64,000 nt of DNA from Siphonodentalium dalli (GCA_032622095.1 CP136061.1:255139582-255203581), one strand, 5' to 3'; positions 1 to 11,700 are shown, counted from the first letter of the stretch. Notes: generated by a model from the letters alone, not told the origin. Made by a program: numbers and translations.

Positions 1-146
1 TTTTGGGAAATTTGATACCATAGTTGAAGTTAGTATTATTTTGTTGCAATTAATCGATTCTGATAACTAAAGCTTGTTTTGAAGAAATGTTGTTGTTGTT
101 GTATATTGATGATATGGGGGCCGTCTTATTGTATTGAGTACCTTTA
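1..146 (-). mobile_element. MITE family Z, one end, cut by the window edge
   Basis: This is the terminal part of a ~420-bp non-autonomous element that recurs through the window. It ends with the inverted-repeat terminus ATTGAGTACCTTTA and carries the family's internal GTTGTTGTTGTTG run. A full copy at 29895-30315 shows the paired ends TAAAGGTACTCAATCCGAT and its reverse complement. No coding capacity is seen. The superfamily is not assigned because no clean target duplication is readable. Confidence 0.7.
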
Positions 147-206
147 AATGCGTTACTTCATAATTTACTATCGCCCGTGGAATGTCTGAGTTTGGTCCAT
201 GTTCTG

Positions 207-677
207 ATATATGTGACCCGCCATATCAAATCCAGTCGTAAGTCGGGATCTTTTTACCCTGTGCCAATGCATTCTCTTATATATGCGAGTCGACCATAGG
301 TCGCCTCGCATATATAAGAGAATGCATTGGCCTAACAATTTTTTATTATTATTTTTAAATAAATGTTTCTTACAATTTTTAGGACATAAAATAAATAACA
401 TCCATTACCCTGCAGGGAGCCCCACACATATATAGAAGCATATAAAAGAGTGTCGTCTGCTCATGTTTGTCTGGGGCTCTGTATGGGTGAAATTATAAAA
501 TTGTTAAAGAATACAAGAAAATATTATTAAAATTGTAAAAAAATTGTTAGGCCAATGCATTCTCTTATATATCCGAGGCGACATATGGTCGACTCGCATA
601 TATAAGAGAATGCATTGGCACAGCGTAAAAAAAAATCCCGTCTTACGACTGGATTTGATATGGCGGGTCACATATAT
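207..677. mobile_element. E1-A foldback element with two internal hairpins
   Basis: The element has ~45-bp terminal inverted repeats beginning GTGACCCGCCATATC, flanked by ATAT-rich sequence. Inside lie two ~67-bp near-perfect palindromes (264-330 and 552-618), each starting CCAATGCATTCTCTTATATA and ending with its reverse complement. The second hairpin is the reverse complement of the first. An AT-rich spacer containing a CCCTGCAGGGAGCCCCACAC segment lies between them. No protein is encoded. Short open frames across the hairpins recur at every copy and are by-products. Other A copies are at 35292, 37923 and 39592. Confidence 0.85.
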
Positions 678-679
678 GG

Positions 680-960
680 TAGTATAAACGAGTCTCATAT
701 GTACGACCCTGAAGTAAAGCAAGCGTGTATATCGTAGTGCGGTTGGGAGAGGGGTGTGGTAGATCAGCGAACGCGTTACATTAGCCCCTGTGTTTTATAA
801 GTAGACCACATGCATTTTGTCGTTGTGTTCTTCAATTAAATGTTATTGGTTAATGGAACATATTGCAGATGGAAACTTATATAATTAAAACAGACAGGTC
901 GACCATTTTGCCATCTAGCCGGTGCTAGTCACAATGTGAGAGAATACCCTGCTGTGCATA
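680..960. other. No recognisable feature
   Basis: AT-rich sequence between the E1-A element and the higher-order repeat. I see no gene, RNA gene or clear repeat here. Confidence 0.5.
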
Positions 961-3900
961 TATACTGGTGCTAGTAATTAACCTGGGTATTTATTTAAAA
1001 TTTGAAGCAGTTCGGATAACTGTGGGACACCTTGTTTAAGACACTTTGAAAGCTTGGGTGTATAGTTTTGTTAATTGGTACTCAATAATTTACGACATCT
1101 CGTAGAGTTTCTAAGATGGTTCATGAAAGAATCGCTTCATTCGGTTACGTAACAACTATCTATTCATGTGGATAACGGAACCTTTAAGCAATAACGTCAG
1201 AATAAGCCAGACAAAGAGAAGCACGGCCGAATAAATGTGTCTCTTGATAATTTACGAGCATCCGAGGACTGTCCAAGATGGTCCATGAAAGAAACATTTC
1301 ATATGTATGAGTTATGTAACAACCACGGATGCCTGGTGGAGAACTGAACCTGTAACGGATGCAAGCTGTGGATAAGACCGACAATGAGACATATTGCTGA
1401 TTAAATGTGTTACTTCATAATGTACGGTTTGACTATGGGACATCTAAGTTGGCATATGAGATAACAATATTAATTGTGTTACTATATCGTTTACTCCCAT
1501 CTGTGGAACGTTTGCGTTTGTCCAAGAAAGAACAAACTTATTGAGATACGCGCAAACAACCGATCCTAGCGGAGATTCTGTGTGTCTTTTATTTAAAATT
1601 AGAAGCAGTTCGGATAACTGTGGGACAACTTGTTTAAGACACTTTGAAAGCTGGGGTGTATAGCTTTGTTAATTGTTACTCAATAATATACGACATTTCG
1701 TAGAGTTTCTAAGGTGATTCATGAAAGAATCGCTTCATTCAGTTATAAGCAACAACCATCTATTCATGTGGATAAGCGAACCTTTAAGCAATATAGCGCC
1801 AGAAATAAGCCAGACAACGAGACGCATATCTGAATGTGTCTCTTGATCATTTACGAGCATCCGAGGACCGTCCAAGATGGTCCATGAAAGAAACATTTCA
1901 TTTGTGTGAGTTATGTAACAACCACCGATACCTGGCGGAGAACTGAACCTGCAACCGGTGCAAGCTGTGCATCAAGGATACGACCGTCAATGAGACATAT
2001 TTCTGATTAACTGTGTTACTTCATAATGTACGGTTTGTCTTAAATTGTCTATGGAACATCTAAGTTGGTCTATGAAAGAACATTATTAATTGTGTTATTT
2101 CATGATGTACGGTTTGTATATGGAACATCTAAGTTGGTCAATGAAAGTACACTATCAATTGTGTTACTTCATACTGTATGGTTTGTCTATGGAACATCTA
2201 AGTTGGTCAATGAAAGTACACTATCAATTGTGTTACTTCATAATGTACGGTTTGTCTTAAATTGTCTATGGAACATCTAAGTTGGTCTATGAAAGTACAC
2301 TATCAATTGTGTTACTTCATAATGTACGGTTTGTCTATGGAACATCTAAGTTGGTCTATGAAAGTACACTATCAATTGTGTTACTTCATAATGTATGGTT
2401 TGTCTATGGAACATCTAAGTTGGTCAATGAAAGTACACTATCAATTGTGTTACTTCATAATGTACGGTTTGTCTATGGAACATCTAAGTTGGTCTATGAA
2501 ATAACACGATTAATTGTTTTACTTTACAATGTACGGTTTGTCTATGGGACCTCTAAGTTGGTCTATGAAAGAACATTATTAATTGTATTACTTCATAATG
2601 TACGGTTTGTCTATGGCAATTTGGTCAATGAAAGAACAAGATTAGCTCTGTTACTATATACATTTACTATCATCCTTGGAACATCTAAGTTGGTCCAAGA
2701 AAGAACAAACTTATTGAGTTACGCAACCAACACTGTTCCTAACTTGCAGAGATTCTGTGTCTCTTTTATTAAAATTAGAAGCAGTTCGGATAACTGTGGG
2801 ACACCTTGTTTAAGAAACTTTAAAAGCTGGGGTGTAGATTTGTTAATTGTTACTCAATAATTTACGACCTTCGTAGAGTTTCTAAGATGGTTCATGAAAT
2901 AATTGCTTCATTCGGTTACACAACAACCATCTATTCACGTGGATAACGGAAACTTTAGGCAATAAAGTCAGAATAAGCCAGACAAAGAGACGCACGGCCG
3001 AATAAATGTGTCTCTTGATAATTTACGAGCATCCGAGGACCGTCCAAGATGGTCCATGAAAGAAACATTTCATTTGTATGAGTTATGTAACACCCAGCTA
3101 TGAATGGCGGAGAACTGAATCTGTAACCGGTGCAAGCTGTGCATCAAGGATAAGGCCGTCATTGAGACATATTTCTGATTAACTGTGTTAATTCATAATG
3201 TACCTGTTTGTCTATGCAACATCAAAGTTGGTCAATGAAAGTACACTATCAATTGTGTTACTTCATAATGTATGAGTTGTCTATGGCAATTTGGTCAATG
3301 AAAGAACACGATTAGCTCTGTTACCAACACCGTTCCTAACTTGCAGAGATTCTGTGTCTCTTTTATTCAAATTAGAAGCAGTTCGGATAACTGTGGGACA
3401 CCTTGTTTAAGAAACTTTGAAAGCTGGGGTGTAGATTTGTTACTCAATAATTTACGATCTTCGTGGAGTTTCTAAGATGGTTCGTGAAATAATTGCTTCA
3501 TTCGGTTACATAACAACCATCTATTCATGTGGATAACGGCACCTTTAAGCAATGAAGTCAGAATAATGCAGACAATGAGACGCATGTCTGAATAAATGTG
3601 TTTCTTGATAATTTACGAGCATCCGAGGACCGTCCAAGATGGTCCATGAAAGAAACATTTCATTTGTATGAGTTATGTAACCGCTGCCTGTGGAGAATCG
3701 AACCTGCAAGCTGTGCATCAAGGATAAGACCGTCGATGAGAAACATTTCGGATAAACTTTATAATGTACGACTTTGTAAGAACGTCAAAGCAGGTCCTTG
3801 TAAGGAGAAGCTTATTAGGTTACGCAATCCCAACCGATGCATGTGGAGATGCAAATACTGCAACCGCAATGAGACCGAGAATTAGACGAACTTCCAATTA
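960..3900 (+). repeat. Decayed higher-order tandem repeat
   Basis: Four diverged copies of a block of about 600 bp start near 995, 1601, 2779 and 3378, each with AGAAGCAGTTCGGATAACTG or a close variant. Within each block are shorter related units sharing a pattern like ATAATTTACG ... CTAAGATGGTTCATGAAAGAA. The blocks differ in spacing because a 69-bp subunit is amplified in one of them (2045-2640). Read on the + strand, several units keep a Cys-rich segment (for example TGCAACCGGTGCAAGCTGTG), suggesting a possible coding origin, but stops and frameshifts are frequent. I do not assign a protein family. Confidence 0.75.
2045..2640 (+). repeat. 69-bp tandem array
   Basis: Direct repeats of 69 bp, with landmark GTCTATGGAACATCTAAGTT, recur eight to nine times. 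Because 69 is divisible by three, stop-free frames run through the array; the open frames here (up to 192 codons) reflect periodicity rather than a proven protein. Confidence 0.85.
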
Positions 3901-3984
3901 ATTGTCTCTTGTTCAATGTGTTCAAGAAGAACGAAAGTGGTGTCTTCGATGCATACAAAGTTCTATAGTGATCACAGGACCAGG

Positions 3985-4320
3985 AACACACGTCACTAAT
4001 GTAATCTCTAAACCGTCGCTTCAGACGTTCAGGAACCTACGTCACCAATGTAGTCTCTAAACCGTCGCTTCAGACGTTCGGGAACCTACGTCACCAATGT
4101 AGTCTCTAAACCGTCGCTTCAGACGTTCGGGAACATACGTCACCAATGTAGTCTCTAAACCGTCGCTTCAGACGTTCAGGAACATACGTCACTAATGTAA
4201 TCTCTAAATCGTCGCTTCAGACGTTCAGGAACATACGTCACTAATGTAGTCTCTAAACCGTCGCTTCAGACGTTCAGGAACCTACGTCACCAATGTAGTC
4301 TCTAAACCGTCGCTTCAGGA
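3985..4320. repeat. 49-bp tandem array
   Basis: About seven copies of a 49-bp unit with landmark CTCTAAACCGTCGCTTCAGA. Copies differ by a few substitutions (AGGAACC/GGGAACA, ACCAATG/ACTAATG). Confidence 0.9.
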
Positions 4321-4584
4321 TTTCGGATGACGTCTATCTGGAATCCATGCAGTGGATGAGCTATATATATTTGTTGCAGGAGTTATTGTACTTACGAGTG
4401 AAAGGCATTATATGAATTTTACGAACATCTATTAAATGGTGAGGTGTATTAATTTGTTATGTTCAAAATCGTGGCGCAATCGATGTCACTTTCAGGGGGA
4501 GGTTCTTTCCACGTGAAGCAGACATAGCCAAGCGTTTGAGATTGACCCCTCCCCTGCCCGTTACATCTATAGAGTGACCACTGT

Positions 4585-6765
4585 TCTTGTTCTCTCACTT
4601 GATTCTGCCTTATATATATATACCAGTCAAACCGCTGACGAGTGGGAATATAGAGTTAAGACATGTGATCACGAGCGGAAACTAATCATTTTCACACATT
4701 ATACTGGCTGGCTGCGTTGGTTCATTCAGTCCTACATGAATTATATAAACAAAATAACCTGACCACGACTGCATGTGTGTGGGATTTAAAGTTGCACATG
4801 TTGTACTTTGTAAGTGGACTCCATGTGTAAGCAAATCATGAGATTCAGGGTTATCTACAATATTATTTATACTATTTTTATTTTTGACTGGCTTAAACTT
4901 AGCAGAATTTAAGCTTCCGGTGAGCAAGGCGGGATACCTTGTTTGCGGGCCCAGGACACTGTGGCATCACCCATTGCTCATTCTGAATATGGGCACCAAA
5001 ATACAAAAAAAAACTAATAATTTTTACACATTATACTGGCTGGCTGCGGCAGTTCGTTCAGTCCCACATGAATCATCCCAATTTAAAATGTGTTCATTGA
5101 CGTACCCTACATGGATTTAGACCATCACGTCGGCCAACCCTTGGAGCCACCTGGACTCCGTATACCATCTAGCCGGAGTCCACCCACACCGTCACCGTCA
5201 CCGACGAAGCAACAACACCTGCTCGGACACTGCATGTACCATCAACATACGGTACTTACAGGGGGCTAAACCGACACATCGTCTGGATTCCAGCGACGGA
5301 AACAGATAAAGAAGAATTTTTTGTAACATAGCTACTTTTTGTTTTTGTTTTGTTCTTGTTATTTCAATAGAAGATAAAAATGAGGGATGGAGGAAAGGGT
5401 CTATCGAAATACGTTCTCCACGCGAAAGCGCAAATGACAAAGCTGTTGAGATTACCCCCCTGCCGGCTGCCGGCTGCATATAATATAGTGACCACTTTGC
5501 TTGTGCTCTCACTGCCATTACCAGACGAACCGCTGACTAGTGAGGATATAGAGTAAAGACGTGATCACGAGCGGAAACTAATAATTTTCACACATTATAC
5601 TGGCTGGCTGCGTTGGTTCATTCAGTCCTACATGAATCATCCCAATTTAAAATGTGTTCATTGACGTACCCTACATGGATTTAGACCACCACGTCGGCCA
5701 ACCCTTGGAGCCACCTGGACTCCGGATACCATCTAGCCGGAGTCCACCCCACACCGTCACCGACGAAGCAACAATATCTGCTCGGACACTGCAGCCACCA
5801 TCAACATACGGTGCTCACAGGAGATAAACACCCCTCGTCTGGATTCCAGCGACGGAAACAGAAAAATAAGAAATTTTTTTTGTAAAATTGCTTCTTTTTT
5901 CTTTTTGTTTTGTTCTTGTTATTTCAATAGAAGATAAAAATGAGGGATGGAGGAAAGGGTTTATTCAAATAGGTTCTCCACGCGAAAGCGCAAATAACAA
6001 AGCCCCCCCCCCTCTGCCGGCTGCATATAATATAGTGACCACTTTGCTTGTGCTCTCACTGCCATTACCAGTCAAACCGCTGACTAGTGAGGATATAGAG
6101 TAAAGATATGTGATCACGAGCGGAAACTAATAATTTTCACACATTATACTGACTGGCTGCGTTGGTTCATTCAGTCCTACATGAATCATCCCCATTTGAA
6201 ATGTGTTCATTGACGTACCCTACATGGATTTAGACCACCACGTCGGCCAACCCTTGGAGCCACCTGGACTCCGGATACCATCTAGCCGGAGTCCACCCCA
6301 CACCGTCACCGACGAAGCAACAATATCTGCTCGGACACTGCAGCCACCATCAACATACGGTGCTCACAGGAGATAAACACCCCTCGTCTGGATTCCAGCG
6401 ACGGAAACAGAAAAATAAGATTTTTTTTTTGTAAAATTGCTTCTTTTGCTTTTTGTTTTGTTCTTGTTATTTCAATAGAAGATAAAAATGAGGGATGGAG
6501 GAAAGGGTCTATTGAAATAGGTTCTCCACGCGAAAGCGCAAATAACAAAGCCCCCCCCCCTGCCGGCTGCATATAATATAGTGACCACTTTGCTTGTGCT
6601 CTCACTGCCATTACCAGTCAAACCGCTGACTAGTGAGGATATAGAGTAAAGACGTGATCACGAGCGGAAACTAATAATTTTCACACATTATACTGGCTGG
6701 CTGCGTTGGTTCATTCAGTCCTACATGAATCATCTCCATTTAAAATGTGTTCATTGACATAGCCT
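4585..6765. repeat. ~550-bp tandem repeat, about 3.5 copies
   Basis: The landmark ACCATCTAGCCGGAGTCCAC occurs at 5164, 5728 and 6277, giving periods of 564 and 549 bp. Each unit also contains CACATTATACTGGCTGGCTG and AGAAGATAAAAATGAGGGAT. The units differ by short indels and by C-tract length (up to ten C at 6551). Open frames of 70-106 codons on both strands recur with the period and are not supported as genes. Confidence 0.85.
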
Positions 6766-6779
6766 TTATTATATAACAT

Positions 6780-7130
6780 GAATTTATGTTTGCTCCGGCG
6801 GATGATTCTATTAACCACATAAAACTATTTTATTTTAAATATCTTAATGACAGATCTACAAAAAGAGAAATATATAACGGAATACTTATGGGTACCTACG
6901 TCCATTGTGTGGCTATATATCTACCGTTCGGCTATTATACAATTTTATTTATGTAAACGCAGAAGTCAAATGCTTGTAACAAAAGGTACAAATATCGTTA
7001 AGGTTGACTTGTTCAGTGAGAATGTCACTATAGGTATTTGATAAGTACTGTAGTAATTTTACAGCACATGGCATTTAAACTGTGTGTCGTGATTAATGTC
7101 AGTGCTGAGTTAACAAAAAATATCGAACGT
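6780..7130. other. No recognisable feature
   Basis: AT-rich single-copy-looking sequence. A 64-codon open frame at 6847-7041 has no recognisable motif. Confidence 0.4.
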
Positions 7131-7133
7131 CCC

Positions 7134-7320
7134 ATGCACTTAGTATATATATAAATCTTTTTCCAGGGATGTAGCAAGGCGCATAGTCATTGGTGAAGGG
7201 ATTGTTGTTGTGTAGTTTCCGGCCGCAGGCCGGGTCGGATGGTCGGAACGCATTGTGCAGTTCCCTTCACCCTAAGGTGAAGGGAGCACCGAATGGCGAG
7301 CTTTCATAGTGTCGCTAACC
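7134..7320. repeat. Local duplicate carrying a retroposon insertion
   Basis: The sequence around 7134-7320 (GATGTAGCAAGGCGCATAGT, GAGCACCGAATG) is duplicated, diverged, at about 7687-7790. The second copy lacks the 74-bp insert present at 7202-7275 and so serves as an empty site for that insertion. Confidence 0.75.
7202..7275 (-). mobile_element. Short CAA-tailed retroposon with 10-bp target duplication
   Basis: A 74-bp insert flanked by perfect 10-bp direct repeats GGTGAAGGGA (7192-7201 and 7276-7285). On the minus strand it runs from a GGGTGAAGGGAACTGCACAA start to a (CAA)n tail, seen on the plus strand as TTGTTGTTGTG. A related 69-bp insert with the same start and CAA tail is at 44944-45012, there flanked by a 15-bp duplication. 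Variable-length duplications and a short 3' tail indicate target-primed retroposition, as for SINEs. I see no convincing pol III boxes, so the source RNA is unknown. Confidence 0.75.
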
Positions 7321-7339
7321 TTTGTCACGTTATCAACGA

Positions 7340-8036
7340 TGTCCAAATACCAGAATTTTTAAGATTCTTGTAAATTGAAGACAACACAGACTGGTCACAT
7401 AATTACCATAAATAATGAGTTTCTCAAATTATTGTCAGATTTGCATGGGACTATTTTGTCTACCTATACGATCCTATACCGTAGTATTATATATCCTATT
7501 GCATTGGTATGTGAATGACATGTTCCACAGAAACAACTGATGTACCGCATTGTTTTAAAATATACAAGTTTCAGGTTTCGCGCATTAACTTGGTGATATT
7601 ATAAGCTTAATTGAAAAGCAGACGAAAATTTATTGGTATTTTGACAGAAGTGTTATCGGTAAGAAATAGCTGGTACCGTAGAGATCGCCCATGCACCTAG
7701 TATAATTCCTTGTTAGTGATGTAGCCAGGCGCATAGTCAATGGTGAATGGAGCACCGAATGAGCCCAACCTTCAGAATGGCATTTTTCACATTGTAAATT
7801 GTACGTTGGTGCAGACGTCAGTCATGACTCCAGGTTTGTACACATAAGGGCCATAACGTGAAACTTGTAGCAAAGAGGAACTTTGTATCCAATCTTCTTT
7901 AATAACCGAATGAGCTATCAACGTTATGCAGGCAGTGTGACAATGGGATTTGTCTGAGCGAGTTTGGCTTATTTTGATCGAATGATAGTAAGCGTATCGG
8001 AGATCGCAGTTTGCTTTCATCATCAACTATCGTTTA
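7340..8036. other. No gene seen; second half of the local duplicate
   Basis: Besides the empty-site duplicate at 7687-7790 I see no gene or RNA feature. The 79-codon minus-strand frame at 7787-8026 has no recognisable motif. Confidence 0.4.
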
Positions 8037-8040
8037 CGGT

Positions 8041-8145
8041 GAGGAATCACGTGGTTTCGATGTAGGGAATCAAGTGGTTTCGAGGTGGGGAATCACGTGG
8101 TTTCGAGGTTGGTGAGTACCACGCATTCAAAATGGCCGAGGCGAG
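8041..8145. repeat. Solo end of MITE E8 with triplicated terminus
   Basis: GGAATCACGTGGTTTCGAGG is repeated three times at ~30-bp spacing and then continues into GTGAGTACCACGCATTCAAA. This matches the terminal inverted repeat of the complete E8 element at 57495-58044. No matching opposite end is visible nearby. Confidence 0.6.
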
Positions 8146-8324
8146 TGCAAACGCACAAAAACATAATATATGAGGAACTGACACAACATATAGCATTTTG
8201 ACTGTCACGAGCATATTCTAGTTTATTTTAAAAACAAGCTAATACCTTATTTGTTCGGAAATATTCAGTAGTTTTCTATAACATTCTGACCAAAATTGCC
8301 AGTCTGAGGTTCGTGGAATACACT

Positions 8325-8535
8325 AAACATTCACATAGGTTCATATCGGACTTATTTGAATCTGAAATAATCCCATAGTAGACTTATACTCCTTTTATGT
8401 CGCGGGCCACAGTGTAAAAAAAACATTATAAACATAGTACACCTGGTAAGTCGATTTATGTTCATATAGAGCATAATTCAGATTAAAGTAATGACGATAT
8501 GGGTATATTTGTGTTTTTGAAATATGTTTAATATG
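8325..8535 (+). repeat. Dispersed repeat, pair of 32432-32625
   Basis: Shares ATTCACATAGGTTCATATCG-like sequence, TCTGAAATAA.CCCATAG and GATTTATGTTCATATAGAGC-like segments with 32432-32625, at an estimated 20-25% divergence. No terminal repeats are recognised. Confidence 0.65.
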
Positions 8536-8640
8536 ATCTTATTTTTCAGGAGAACAGACTGGATTTGTCGGACTGGATATTAGGGCACAGCACACGTTCA
8601 TATAATCGTGTTATTAATTCACATTTTATATGATTTGGAT

Positions 8641-9140
8641 TAGACCACCCCATGAATCTCTACTCTGTCTAACGCCCGTATAGACATATTAACTTTTTGA
8701 TGTTGTGACCCATTCTACAGGGAATTTTATAACATTGAACAAACAAGGTAGGGATTCAGGGAATATATTTCATTGTTAATATTTGTTCCTCGATAATCTA
8801 CTTCAAAATATTGGGTGTGTACCAGCTCGAAATTGCATGCTTTTAGTGAGCCGATATCGCAACAAAAAAAAAATTTGAATAATTTCAATGATTGTAGGTG
8901 GCGCAAAACAAAATCGCATACACAGTCTCTTAAATAATGTACTCTCGAGCTGGGACCTTCGCCTACAGTCACTGATGAATTAACTAAATGTATTAAGCAA
9001 AAGAAATATATTTTCCCCCTTTGAAATTGTTTTCTACTTATACAAGGTTCCCTGTCAAACTTCAAAACGTTCCCAGGTTTTGTACTGGTGGAATATGATA
9101 TCTACGGGCGTGCGCCAGAGTAGAGATTCATGGCACGCTA
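8641..9140. mobile_element. Mutator-like MITE X, diverged copy
   Basis: An inverted-repeat element of about 500 bp. The left arm starts TAGACCACCCCATGAATCTC and the right arm carries GTACTGGTGGAATATGATAT ... AGAGATTCATGGCACGCTA. Its internal TTCCTCGATAATCTACTTCA and GGGACCTTCGCCTACAGT segments match the complete copies at 44168-44628 and 48790-49261, which have perfect 9-bp target duplications. Here the flanks no longer match. No transposase is encoded; the 112-codon minus-strand frame inside is not supported. Confidence 0.75.
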
Positions 9141-9369
9141 TAGGGATTCACATACGATTTGGACCACACGGGAGGTATACCCCATCAACAAAGTGGTCTG
9201 AGTGTCACTCAACATCTTTTATCGATGTCATGGTGACTTTGACCAACAAGGGACGACAACTAAGCGCGTTATGCGTGAAGGATGACCATACACATTAAAG
9301 TGTGCATCAACAAATAAATAATTATTCCATAATTCACCCTCAGGTTGTTAAGTACTCCTCAATAAAGTT

Positions 9370-9450
9370 CTCATACCATAAAGACGGCTAGCACATTATA
9401 AAACAGACTGAGCTATACTCCATCACATTATAAAACAGACTGGTCGTTAC
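9370..9450. repeat. Short direct repeat
   Basis: CACATTATAAAACAGACTG occurs twice, about 36 bp apart. The following stretch to 9744 shows nothing further recognisable. Confidence 0.5.
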
Positions 9451-9744
9451 TTCCTTCCTTTCACATCTGATCACGATATGATTTATTCCAGTTAACAGTG
9501 AGTCGAAGCGTGTTTCCGTCGTATTAAACGCCGAGGCTGAAGAATTCGTTTGAAGTCGCCATCCTAAGACTTCCCACTGTCACCTCGAGGTCACGCGAGA
9601 TCTCGAGAGATCTCCCACCTGTTGCAACACATCAAACGCGACCATCGAATAATTGTTTGTATTTACATACAATGATATCTATTACGAACTGATCATTAAC
9701 AATTAAGGCATGTATACAGAGAGTGGACTGAAGGACACCCAACT

Positions 9745-10366
9745 GTTATCACGTCACGTTATCGAAAATACATTCCTGTACCAGAGGGGATGACGTTACC
9801 TAAAATACATTCCTACCGCGGGGTGGGGCATCCATCTGTAGACGTCATGTTCTCGATGTACACGTCGTGTTACGTAAAATACATTCCTACCGCGGGTTGG
9901 GGGCATCCATCTGTATACGTCACGTTATCGAAATAAATTCCTGTACCAGAGGGGATGACGTTACCTAAAATACATTCCTACCGCGGGGTGGGGGCATCCA
10001 TCTGTATACGTCACGTTATTAAATAAATTCCTGTACCAGAGGGGATGACGTTACCTAAAATACATTCCTACCGCGGGGTGGGGGCATCCATATGTATACG
10101 TCACGTTATTAAATAAATTCCTGTACCAGAGGGGATGACGTTACCTAAAATACATTCCTACCGCGGGGTGGGGGCATCCATCTGTATACGTCATGTTCTC
10201 GATGTACACGTCGCGTTACCTAAAATACATTCCTACCGCGGGGTGGGGGCATCCATCTGTATACGTCATGTTCTCGATGTACACGTCGCGTTACCTAAAA
10301 TACATTCCTACCGCGGGGTGGGGGCATCCATCTGTAGACGCCATGTTACCTAAAATACATTCCAAC
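9745..10366. repeat. Mixed 75-bp and 90-bp tandem array
   Basis: TCCTACCGCGGGGTGGGGGC-type units begin at 9811, 9885, 9976, 10066, 10156, 10231 and 10306, spaced 74, 91, 90, 90, 75 and 75 bp. Two unit types, one with a TCTCGATGTACACGTCG segment and one with CCTGTACCAGAGGGGATGAC, alternate in blocks, which points to unequal exchange among mixed units. Confidence 0.9.
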
Positions 10367-10503
10367 CCACTTTAACAACTCGACCTATCCACTTCCGATA
10401 CACCGAATTCTGGGCCATGGGAAATCCCATTTCTCTTCGGTTGTAATTTTGTGACAGGTGTCAAAAATAAGAAAGATGTGAGAATTTTTACAAATAACAG
10501 AGG

Positions 10504-10722
10504 TAACCCTTTATATAATAAAGCATTATTGATGAGAGGGAAATGTTCAGATAATAAGTTCAACAGAAAGCTCGTTTCCCTCAATAAACAGGACTCCTTC
10601 TGTTCCTTTATTGATATGTCGTCTGCTTATATTACCCCGTACATCCCTGTAAATGAATAATAGACCATTCCGATGTACACTTTTAAACTAAATATGAGAA
10701 TCTATTTAGTATAGAAAGGGTA
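10504..10722 (+). mobile_element. piggyBac-like MITE Y, compact copy
   Basis: This 219-bp copy starts TAACCCTTTATATAATAAAG and ends TTTAGTATAGAAAGGGTA, an imperfect inverted pair. Internally it has GGAAATGTTCAGATAATAAG and its partial inverse, then CCATTCCGATGTACAC. The same architecture occurs at 19969-21270 (with a large internal array), 24216-25021 (interrupted) and 36912-37131. Terminal CCCTTT beside a TTAA duplication at 36912-37131 suggests piggyBac-type mobilisation. Confidence 0.8.
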
Positions 10723-10739
10723 AGGATATTGAAAAATTA

Positions 10740-11090
10740 GGGTATAAGGCTGTGTTCACATGTGAACCTTAATGTGTCATGCTTATCAAAACATGAAAGT
10801 CAACAAAATAAAATGTCAGAGCAATAAAAACCATTCCAGAACATAGAGCTTTTAAAACTAAAAGATTGAAATTGCAATTACATTTGACTATCGATGTTTG
10901 TTGGTAAAAATGGCTTTCACATTAACAGTAATGTTTACATAACAATGGTTTCAACATGCGAAATATCATCACTAAAGTTATCAATAACCTTTATTTACAC
11001 GTCTCACGAATCTATTTGCGTTACACATTTACACCCATTCTTCAGTTATGCCCTTTATACTACTGACTAAACAACGTGACATTTTGATAT
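10740..11090. other. No recognisable feature
   Basis: AT-rich intervening sequence with no gene, RNA gene or repeat recognised. Confidence 0.4.
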
Positions 11091-11093
11091 GAA

Positions 11094-11471
11094 TAGAGAC
11101 CTTTCGCAAAATCACGATTACGGATATGATATATTGTCCTATATTAAGGGGGACACAATCACAATTTACCTACGATCCCCCACTATATTCAGTTACACAT
11201 ATATATGATGGAAAAAGTAATGTATGTCTCTTTCAGATCCCATGTTCTTATCCGTGTGGTATACACCACACGGGTAATGTTAGAGCGTTCACAAGCAGGA
11301 CCGTGGCACATTATTGACACAGTTACACATAATTAAACTGAGTGGGGTATATTTCGTCTCGCATAAGCATAAGAACCCCCGTGCGTAAAGATCAAATTTT
11401 TGCCGTATACTGGCAGGACATTGTCCATATGCGTAATATAATCGTATTCGTGATTTTGCGAAAGGTCTCTA
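11094..11471. mobile_element. MITE E9 with TAGAGACCTTTCG termini
   Basis: A 378-bp segment with near-perfect terminal inverted repeats, TAGAGACCTTTCGCAAAATC at the left and the reverse complement at the right. If the outermost TA is the target duplication, a Tc1/mariner-type origin is possible; this is inference. A short palindrome centred near 11260 (CCGTGTGGTATACACCACAC) lies inside. No transposase frame is present. Confidence 0.75.
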
Positions 11472-11700
11472 ATGACAGCCTGAAGTTGAACATGTGGCGT
11501 TTATTCACTAATATATTTTTAGATCCGTTTCTGTTGTATGGATCTGGTTGAGAATTGTGACTTTATTTTGTATTGTTCATATTAATTGATCATTGAAGCA
11601 ATGGAATATGACATTCATGGGGTCTCAGCCTCTTCCGGTCCCTCAAAAATTCGATTTTACAGAACGCGGTATAAAATTTCAACAAGAAATGAGTAGAACG

